Shown: one piece after another, positions 1-6,861 of the stretch | Layout of the letters: each line of letters starts with the position of its first letter | How positions within the stretch are numbered: position 1 is the stretch's first letter | Assembly (NCBI RefSeq): GCF_040026395.1 | Contig: NZ_CP157278.1 | Coordinates: 5,022,001 to 5,086,000 of the forward strand | Length of the DNA: 64,000 nt | From: Pedobacter lusitanus | Lineage (GTDB): Bacteria; Bacteroidota; Bacteroidia; Sphingobacteriales; Sphingobacteriaceae | Direction: 5' to 3' | Position numbers and translations under genes: made by a program | The notes under the pieces: generated by a model | Databases searched by the model: none | What the model saw: only the letters and a program-made list of their open reading frames with translations | Told to the model about the DNA's origin: nothing

Positions 1-1
1 T

Positions 2-112
2 GTCGCTTTCAGGGGGCTTCACTTTCCGCTGTCTATTAACCCTTCAGAAGTACAGTCCCATGAATATTTTGATGAGCTGGTAGATATGCTTATCGAGGGT
101 ATTGGGAATTAA
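2..112 (+). CDS. C-terminal end of an upstream CDS (partial)
   Basis: Frame 2 is open from the window edge to a TAA at 110-112 and encodes 36 residues ending in ELVDMLIEGIGN. This acidic/hydrophobic helical tail resembles the end of TetR-type regulators, but it is too short for a family assignment. The stop lies just upstream of the next gene, on the same strand. Confidence 0.45.
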   Translation, partial: VAFRGLHFPLSINPSEVQSHEYFDELVDMLIEGIGN

Positions 113-137
113 TAATTTAAACCACCATATTTATATG

Positions 138-1409
138 ATGAATTACCTGGATATACTAGATCAGGTCAGAGCACATGTCTCGAGCTTGTTTCACACTAAT
201 AAAGACGAGAGATTAATCTATCATAATCTGCTGCATACCGAACAGGTGGTCAAAGCTGCAGTGAAAATTGCTAACCACTATCAGTTATCAGATCATGATT
301 TTTTTGTAGTGAGCATAGCCGCGTGGTTTCATGATATTGGTTATTTGACCAGTTGTGAAAAACATGAAGAACGGGGAGCTGGTCTTGTAAAAGAATTTCT
401 GGAATCTAAAGGAGCAGATCCTGAGTTAACCAGTCTGGTGATGAATTGTATTCTGGCTACCAGAATGCCGCAACGTCCGGTAGGGCTGCTTGAAGAAATT
501 GTATGTGATGCAGATCTCTTTCATCTGGGTAGTGAAGATTTCAGAGAAAGAAATAAACTGATCCGTAAAGAGGCCAGCGCTTTTGCTGGTAAAGATATTG
601 ATAAACACGAATGGCGTCTAAAAACAATTATGCTTTTTGAGTCGCATCATTATCATACGGATTACTGCCGTGATTTACTCAATGAAAAAAAAGAGATGAA
701 TCTGAATGAATTGAAAGAAAAAGTGATCAAAGATGATCATGAAAAGTCAAAAGAAGAGAAAGCAATCAATTCGGTTCTGGAAAATACTGACCATCATCCT
801 GAAATAGCAGCTACCGGATCTAAGGCTCAGCTCATGGAAAAAAAAGAAAATAAAAAGGAAGAGAAGAAAAAAAGTGACCGTCCTGATAAAGGGATAGAAA
901 CGATGTTCAGAATTTCGTCAGGTAACCATCAGCGTTTAAGTGATATGGCAGATAATAAAGCACATATCATGATTTCCACTAACTCTATTATTCTGTCGGT
1001 TACCCTTAGTGTTTTACTGCGAAAGCTGGAAGATAATCCTCATTTGATTATTCCTACTTTAATATTACTGGTTATTTGTGTGGTGACTATGGTGTTTTCT
1101 ATACTGGCCACCAGACCAACAGTTCCTCCGGGAACTTTTACACACGAAGATATTGAGCAAAAAAAGGTGAATCTGCTGTTCTTTGGTAATTTTTACCGGA
1201 TGGCCTTGCCTGATTATGTAGAAGGGATGCAGAATATGATGGAGGACAGAGATTTTCTATATGGAAGTCTGATCCGGGACTTATATTCACAGGGAGTTGT
1301 CTTAGGACGTAAATATCGTCTGTTAAGAGTTGCTTACAATGTATTTATGTTCGGTATTATTGCTTCTGTTCTCGCATTTGTTATTGCCAGTGCGGTAGTA
1401 GCTTTATAG
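138..1409 (+). CDS. HD-domain phosphohydrolase fused to a PycTM (Pycsar effector-type) membrane domain
   Basis: About 423 residues if started at ATG 138 (ATG 135 also possible); the longer frame from TTG 102 overlaps the previous gene and adds no conserved sequence. Residues 25-190 form an HD domain: H33, the H65-D66 pair in WFHDIGY, and D124/D126 are the expected metal ligands, so a nucleotide or phosphate-ester hydrolase is likely. A Lys/Glu-rich linker (about 190-255) leads to a C-terminal module with the pattern DNKAHIMISTN, two hydrophobic hairpin helices, an amphipathic middle and a last membrane helix. This matches the Pycsar effector transmembrane family (formerly DUF5706). No cyclase is adjacent. 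Only 7 bases separate it from ppk1, so the two are probably co-transcribed. Substrate is unknown. Confidence 0.8.
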   Translation: MNYLDILDQVRAHVSSLFHTNKDERLIYHNLLHTEQVVKAAVKIANHYQLSDHDFFVVSIAAWFHDIGYLTSCEKHEERGAGLVKEFLESKGADPELTSLVMNCILATRMPQRPVGLLEEIVCDADLFHLGSEDFRERNKLIRKEASAFAGKDIDKHEWRLKTIMLFESHHYHTDYCRDLLNEKKEMNLNELKEKVIKDDHEKSKEEKAINSVLENTDHHPEIAATGSKAQLMEKKENKKEEKKKSDRPDKGIETMFRISSGNHQRLSDMADNKAHIMISTNSIILSVTLSVLLRKLEDNPHLIIPTLILLVICVVTMVFSILATRPTVPPGTFTHEDIEQKKVNLLFFGNFYRMALPDYVEGMQNMMEDRDFLYGSLIRDLYSQGVVLGRKYRLLRVAYNVFMFGIIASVLAFVIASAVVAL

Positions 1410-1416
1410 AAATACC

Positions 1417-3480
1417 ATGAAAGAATATTCTTTTTTTAATCGCGATCTGAGCTGGTTGAGTTTTAATGAGCGTGTGCTCATGGAGGCCGAAAATGAACAG
1501 GTTCCATTACTGGAACGAATCAGATTTCTATCCATTTATTCTTCCAATCTCGATGAGTTTTACAGAGTGAGGATGCCGGTATTGATGGCTATTGATAATT
1601 TTGATGAGAACACCGGTTTAAATAACAATTATTATAAAGCACAGTTTTTAATCAATCAGCAGCAACAGCGATTTGGGCATCTGCTGGCTAACGAGCTTTT
1701 ACCTGCTTTAAAGGTCAGAAATATACACTGGTTATATAATGAGGCTATTCCTGATCAGATAACAGATGAATTGTCCCGGATTTTCTTTAATGAAGTCCTG
1801 GCGTATATCAGGCTGTATTCAGTAGCGAAGGATGAAGATGGTTTTTTTGCAGAAAACAATAAGCTTTATCAGGCAGTTATATTATCTGATACGGTCGGAA
1901 CAGAGCGCTTAGAGTTGATTACCATCCCATCTGATGATTTGCCAAGGTTATATGCAGTGAATAAAGGGGATCAGAAATATGTGGTTTTCCTGGATGATAT
2001 TATCAGAAGCAATCTCGCTTATCTTTTCCCTGATGAAAAAATAACTGGAGTGTTCAATATCAAGATTACCAGAAATGCAGAATTGAATATCAAAGATGAG
2101 ATTGATGATCTGGAAGAAGACATTACCATTGCTCTTGAAAAAGAATTAAAGAAACGGGACCTGGGCACAGCAACACGATTTTTATGCCAACCTGGAATAC
2201 CACTGAGGTATCTCTATAAGATCATTTATGCCCTTAACCTGACCAATTCATCTGTTGTAGAAGGTGGATATTATCATAATATGAAGGACCTGAGTAATTT
2301 TCCACTCCAGGAAGCCGGGTTAAATTATCCTAAATGGCCGTCACTCCCTAATCTGCTGCTGAAAAAAGAAGATACATTGTTCGAACAGATTCGTAAAAAG
2401 GACCTGATGATTCACGTTCCCTATCAGAATTATGATCCGATATTAAGATTCTTTAATGAAGCTGCAAATGATAGCTATGTAGAAGAAATTTATGTGACCC
2501 TTTACCGGGTGGCTGATAATTCCAGAATTGTTAATGCCTTAATGACGGCAGCAAAAAATGGTAAAAAGGTTTCGGTAATGGTAGAACTGAAAGCAAGATT
2601 TGACGAAGCCAATAATATAAAATGGGCTTCGAGAATGAAAGCTTCGGGAGTAAAAATCATTTATAGTAATAAAGAATTAAAGGTACATGCAAAGGTTGCT
2701 CTGGTTAAGAGAAAGATCAGAGATCAGAGTGAATATCTGGGACTGCTGGCTACAGGAAATCTGAATGAATCAACGGCAAGGTTTTATACAGATCATATTC
2801 TGCTCACTGCTAATCAGGTTATGCTGGCTGAGCTTGAACAGCTTTTTGGTTTCCTCAGAAAGAAAAAGAAGAAACCATTGCAGGAAGATGCAATCAACTT
2901 TGAACATTTACTGGTTGCACAATTCAACCTTCAGGCTAAATTCATTGCACTTATTGATCAGGAAATTGCCAATGCCAGACAAGGGTTACCGGCTGGTATG
3001 GTGATTAAAATGAATAATCTGGAAGAAAGAGTACTGATCTCTAAATTATATGAAGCTTCAAATGCCGGAGTTAAAATACAACTGATTATACGTAGTGTAT
3101 GCTGCCTGATTCCCGGAATAGAGGGGCAAAGTGAGAATATTATCGTGAAACGTATTGTGGACCGGTACCTGGAACACGGAAGAGTTTTTCTTTTCCATAA
3201 CAACGGAGCAGAAGATGTCTTTATGGGATCCGCAGACTGGATGAACAGAAATATTTACGGAAGGATAGAGGTTTGTTTTCCAATCTATGATCAGGAATTA
3301 AAAATAAGACTGATAGAAATCTTAAATTTACAGTTAAAGGATACTGTACAGGCAGTTGAATTGAATGAAGAATTACAAAATAATTACTGTAGTGGAGAAG
3401 TCCAGGTACGTTCCCAGCAAGCTATTTATGATCTGCTGAAAGAAACCACTGTACACACTATTGAAAATAACGCATCATAA
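1417..3480 (+). CDS. ppk1: Polyphosphate kinase 1
   Basis: 687 residues, the usual length for PPK1, which reversibly transfers the ATP gamma-phosphate onto polyphosphate. The N-terminal domain opens with NRDLSWLSFNERVL and SSNLDEFYRVRMP, both typical. Two phospholipase-D-like halves follow. The first carries the HAKVALV motif near residue 425, holding the autophosphorylated His; the second carries HGRVFLFHNNG and the SADWMNRN block near residues 588-610. It lies 7 bases after the HD/PycTM gene, and the following lipoprotein gene starts 40 bases after its stop, so a shared transcript is likely. Nothing looks degraded. Confidence 0.97.
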   Translation: MKEYSFFNRDLSWLSFNERVLMEAENEQVPLLERIRFLSIYSSNLDEFYRVRMPVLMAIDNFDENTGLNNNYYKAQFLINQQQQRFGHLLANELLPALKVRNIHWLYNEAIPDQITDELSRIFFNEVLAYIRLYSVAKDEDGFFAENNKLYQAVILSDTVGTERLELITIPSDDLPRLYAVNKGDQKYVVFLDDIIRSNLAYLFPDEKITGVFNIKITRNAELNIKDEIDDLEEDITIALEKELKKRDLGTATRFLCQPGIPLRYLYKIIYALNLTNSSVVEGGYYHNMKDLSNFPLQEAGLNYPKWPSLPNLLLKKEDTLFEQIRKKDLMIHVPYQNYDPILRFFNEAANDSYVEEIYVTLYRVADNSRIVNALMTAAKNGKKVSVMVELKARFDEANNIKWASRMKASGVKIIYSNKELKVHAKVALVKRKIRDQSEYLGLLATGNLNESTARFYTDHILLTANQVMLAELEQLFGFLRKKKKKPLQEDAINFEHLLVAQFNLQAKFIALIDQEIANARQGLPAGMVIKMNNLEERVLISKLYEASNAGVKIQLIIRSVCCLIPGIEGQSENIIVKRIVDRYLEHGRVFLFHNNGAEDVFMGSADWMNRNIYGRIEVCFPIYDQELKIRLIEILNLQLKDTVQAVELNEELQNNYCSGEVQVRSQQAIYDLLKETTVHTIENNAS

Positions 3481-3520
3481 ACCCGATAGGATTAGGGGGC
3501 ATCTGATAAAAAAAAAACGA

Positions 3521-4390
3521 ATGAAATTACTTCTAAAAAAGCTGAATTATATTTTTCCGGTACTGATCCTTATCGGATTCTATGCTTGTAAACCAGCAAA
3601 ACAGTCTTATACAAGCCCAAAAGGATATGACTTTAACCATCCGGAGAAATTTACTATGCCAGAAAGTCTGCATGAAATTTCCGGTATTGCATTCTATAAA
3701 GGAAAAAGTGATACTGTTTATTCTATACAGGATGAAGAAGGTCGTCTTTTCAGACAAGCCTGGGGTAATAAGAAACAGAAACATGCTGTTTTCGCTAAAA
3801 AAGGTGATTATGAAGATCTGGCAATTTTAAATGAAACTTTCATTATTCTCAGAAGTGATGGTACACTTTATACCTTTCCTTTTAGTGAAGCTACTAAAGA
3901 TAAAGTAGCCAATATTAAAGAATGGAATGACATACTGCCTGATGGAGAATATGAAAGTATTTATGCAGATCAGCAAACGAACCAGGTTTATCTGCTTTGT
4001 AAGAATTGTAAAGAAGATAAAAAGGAAAAAACAATGTCGGGTTCTATTTTTACTTATAATCCGGCAAAGAAAGAGCTGATTGCATCTGGTAATTTTTCTA
4101 TGGATCTCACTCCCCTGATTGATAAGGGACTCATACTGAAAACAGGATTAAAAGCTTCCGCTCTTACCAGAGATCCACATTCAGGAGACTGGTATATTTT
4201 GTCTTCTGTCAATAAATTATTGGTTGTAGCCAGCCCCGACTGGAAAGTTAAAGGTGTACACCGGTTAAATTCTTCTATATTTATACAGCCTGAAGGATTA
4301 GCTTTTGATAATCAGATGAATCTGTATATATCTAATGAAGGTGATGAACTTAGTTCTGGAAATATCCTGAAATTTGCACGTAAACCCTGA
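3521..4390 (+). CDS. SdiA-regulated/YjiK-type beta-propeller lipoprotein
   Basis: 289 residues from ATG 3521. An in-frame ATG at 3461 would overlap ppk1 and put a basic 20-residue tail before the signal peptide, so the later start is chosen. The signal ends in LIGFYAC with Cys23 as likely lipid site; the residue at -3 is Phe, atypical but tolerated in Bacteroidota lipoproteins. The mature part has propeller-like blades: SLHEISGIAF, GDYEDLAIL near residue 95, PEGLAFDNQMNLYISNEGDE near the C terminus. These EDLA/EGLA repeats are typical of the SdiA-regulated family, which is related to Ca-binding phytase-like propellers. An envelope role linked to phosphate or polyphosphate is inferred only from its neighbours. 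Confidence 0.72.
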   Translation: MKLLLKKLNYIFPVLILIGFYACKPAKQSYTSPKGYDFNHPEKFTMPESLHEISGIAFYKGKSDTVYSIQDEEGRLFRQAWGNKKQKHAVFAKKGDYEDLAILNETFIILRSDGTLYTFPFSEATKDKVANIKEWNDILPDGEYESIYADQQTNQVYLLCKNCKEDKKEKTMSGSIFTYNPAKKELIASGNFSMDLTPLIDKGLILKTGLKASALTRDPHSGDWYILSSVNKLLVVASPDWKVKGVHRLNSSIFIQPEGLAFDNQMNLYISNEGDELSSGNILKFARKP

Positions 4391-4404
4391 TGCTAAAATA
4401 ATTA

Positions 4405-4473
4405 TGAATCAATGACTTAGACCCAGTTTTAAATTTTTAAATTTAAGCGGGGTCTTCTAATTGAATCGATGAC
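4405..4473 (+). promoter_or_regulatory. Hairpin flanked by 12-base direct repeats
   Basis: In the 104-base gap before the GAF gene, AGACCC (4419-4424) can pair with GGGTCT (4450-4455) around an AT-rich core with inner TAAAT/ATTTA pairing. The hairpin is flanked by TGAATCAATGAC (4405-4416) and TGAATCGATGAC (4462-4473), which differ at one base. It could be a terminator/attenuator with two operator half-sites. The function is not known. Confidence 0.4.
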
Positions 4474-4494
4474 GCTTATAATTGAAAACACAAA

Positions 4495-6858
4495 ATGCAG
4501 GCAATAACGATTGACTTTAACAAGTACGTTTGCGGGAATGAGGAAAATGGAATGAAAGCTGATATTCGCCTTTCATTAAAACCATTTATTACCTTTCTTA
4601 CTGAAAAGATTAAAGTAGAAAAGACAGCCAAAATAAACTTCTATAACTATTTGCTGGAGCAGTTCTCTGCTTTTCCGGAATTGGCAGACCCTATTCCTGC
4701 AGCAAATGTCAATAAATACAATCATTTATTTGAATTGATCTATACGGCATTGTCGCCGATCATTAATGATGAACGGGAGCAATTATGGGCATTAAGTAAA
4801 CCTATATGTCCTTGCTTTTATTATGGTACAAATGCTTTTTATAAGGTCCTGCTTGATGATAAAAAAGAAGGTTTAAATACCGATCTGGCTTTGCCTTCTC
4901 AAAAAGAACTGCAGAATACTATGCTGACCACTCTGTACAATATGGTTCTGCAAAAGTTTTATAATTTCAGTCTGGGTACAGATCAGCATGTTATTAAATC
5001 TATAGTTGATCATAAAACACAGTTAATCAGGTATTACAGGTTAAATATCGATACCCGTTTTGTTGAGATTACAAGTAATACAACGCTGCCAGAGCTCACA
5101 CTGCAAAATGTAAAAGAGTATATGCAGGATGAAAGCAGCAATCTGGAAACCCTTAATAATTTACTACCCTCTTCCATGTTCCGTGTTGAAGGAATTGCTA
5201 TTGTCACTTTAGTAGATATCACTGCCGAATATGCACTTGAGTCTATTAAAAACGCAATTATTTCACATAACCAGTGTGAGGTAGGCTGGAGTACTTCTTC
5301 AATTTCTTTAGCACTCAAATCCCTGGTTGGAAGTGACCTGATAGATTTTGGATTACTGCCTTATTTAAAACTGAATAATAAAACATTACCTTATTTTCAT
5401 GAGGGTTTTCAAAGTATTATCATTCAGCAGGCGAAACTAAATGGAGTAGATGAAGCAGAATATGCTGAACTGGTAAAATCATTTATAGCAAACCCGCGCA
5501 GACTTATTTTTCCTGAAATTAAAGCTGAAGAATATACTGCCTACCCGATGCTTAAGTTGGTTGCAGATGCAGGTATCAGGTCATATGCTATTTTTCCATT
5601 ATACTACAATGCTAAACTGATCGGTTGCTTAGAGCTTTATACTAAAGACAGTACGGCTTTTAATGGGAATACTTTATCCAGAATTGAAAGCGCTTTCCCT
5701 TTGCTGACTCAGCTGTATCAGAATATCATTACTGATTTTAACAATGAGATCACTGCGATAGTCACTGATAAGTTTACTGCGTTGCAGTCTTCTGTTGAGT
5801 GGCGTTTCAATCAGGCTGCTTACAATTACATGGCTTCAGGCGGGTGGGAAAAAAATCTTCCGATTGAACCGATTTATTTCAAGGATGTACATCCTTTCTA
5901 CGGAGCAATTGATATCAGAAATTCAAGTATTGAGCGGAATCTGATGATCCGGAAAGATTTGTTTGCTCATTTTGAAATTTTGGAAATAACACTGGGAAAC
6001 CTGAAGTCCATAATACCAGAGGTCCTGGAAGATGATTTTCCAAGACAGCAGTCTGCATGGGATCATAAAGGGTTTGACGAAATATCTGATCGGGAGATTA
6101 TGAAAACTGACGATTATCTTCAGCATCAGCTTCCTCCTTACCTGAATATACTTAAAGATATTTATCCTGAGGCTGAAAAGATTATTGATGAATATTTTGA
6201 ACTGACACGTCCGGGAGGGAAGATCTTTGAAAACAGAGATAATTACGAGAATAGTATGCAGACCATTAACCGGGCGGTGAATAAACACCTGGATCAGTTT
6301 AATGCACAATTGCAGCAGGAATATCCTTGTTATTTTGAAAAATTCAGAACCGACGGTGTGGAGTTTGATATTTATCTTGGGCATTCTATTGCACCAGACA
6401 AAGATTTCAGAGATGATTTACTGGCTGATTTCCGGTTAAGGCAGTTGAAAGCAATTGCTGAGATAACCAGGATAACGGCAGACCTGAAGCCTTCACTAGC
6501 TATACCGATGGAAACTACACAGTTGATTTTTGTTTATGAAAAAATCATTGATATTAGTTTCAGGATTGATGAACAAAGATTTGATGTTGAAGGAAGTTAT
6601 AATATCCGGTATCAGATGGTGAAGAAAAGGATAGATAAGGCTCATGTCAAGGATAGTACAGAACGACTTACTCAGCCCGGTAAAATTGCAATTGTTTATT
6701 TCAATAGTTCAGAAGCTGATGAATATATAACATATATCCATAAATTACAGGAACAGCAATTATTAACCGATCAGGTTGAATATCTGGAAGTGGAAGAATT
6801 ACAAGGTGTTGAAGGACTTAAAGCATTGCGGGTAGAAGTCGCAATAAAAACTGATTAA
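4495..6858 (+). CDS. Large GAF-domain protein
   Basis: 787 residues, soluble, no signal peptide. The clearest domain is a GAF fold at about residues 235-425, including RSYAIFPLYYNAKLIGCLELYT, which reads as the last two GAF strands; GAF domains bind small ligands such as cyclic nucleotides. The N-terminal 230 residues and the C-terminal 350 residues are helix-rich and I recognise no named domain. There is no kinase, GGDEF or HTH output module. It is followed after only 3 bases by the outer-membrane protein gene, so the two are surely co-transcribed and plausibly linked in function. It may be the intracellular sensor of the ppk cluster (inference). Confidence 0.7.
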   Translation: MQAITIDFNKYVCGNEENGMKADIRLSLKPFITFLTEKIKVEKTAKINFYNYLLEQFSAFPELADPIPAANVNKYNHLFELIYTALSPIINDEREQLWALSKPICPCFYYGTNAFYKVLLDDKKEGLNTDLALPSQKELQNTMLTTLYNMVLQKFYNFSLGTDQHVIKSIVDHKTQLIRYYRLNIDTRFVEITSNTTLPELTLQNVKEYMQDESSNLETLNNLLPSSMFRVEGIAIVTLVDITAEYALESIKNAIISHNQCEVGWSTSSISLALKSLVGSDLIDFGLLPYLKLNNKTLPYFHEGFQSIIIQQAKLNGVDEAEYAELVKSFIANPRRLIFPEIKAEEYTAYPMLKLVADAGIRSYAIFPLYYNAKLIGCLELYTKDSTAFNGNTLSRIESAFPLLTQLYQNIITDFNNEITAIVTDKFTALQSSVEWRFNQAAYNYMASGGWEKNLPIEPIYFKDVHPFYGAIDIRNSSIERNLMIRKDLFAHFEILEITLGNLKSIIPEVLEDDFPRQQSAWDHKGFDEISDREIMKTDDYLQHQLPPYLNILKDIYPEAEKIIDEYFELTRPGGKIFENRDNYENSMQTINRAVNKHLDQFNAQLQQEYPCYFEKFRTDGVEFDIYLGHSIAPDKDFRDDLLADFRLRQLKAIAEITRITADLKPSLAIPMETTQLIFVYEKIIDISFRIDEQRFDVEGSYNIRYQMVKKRIDKAHVKDSTERLTQPGKIAIVYFNSSEADEYITYIHKLQEQQLLTDQVEYLEVEELQGVEGLKALRVEVAIKTD

Positions 6859-6861
6859 TAA

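Noticed and set aside
138..1409. Canonical Pycsar defence locus
   Set aside because: Only the membrane effector-like domain is present; no cyclase gene lies next to it, and the neighbours are ppk1 and envelope genes.
5923..6384. 153-residue minus-strand frame inside the GAF gene
   Set aside because: It lies wholly within the GAF gene on the opposite strand and has random composition.
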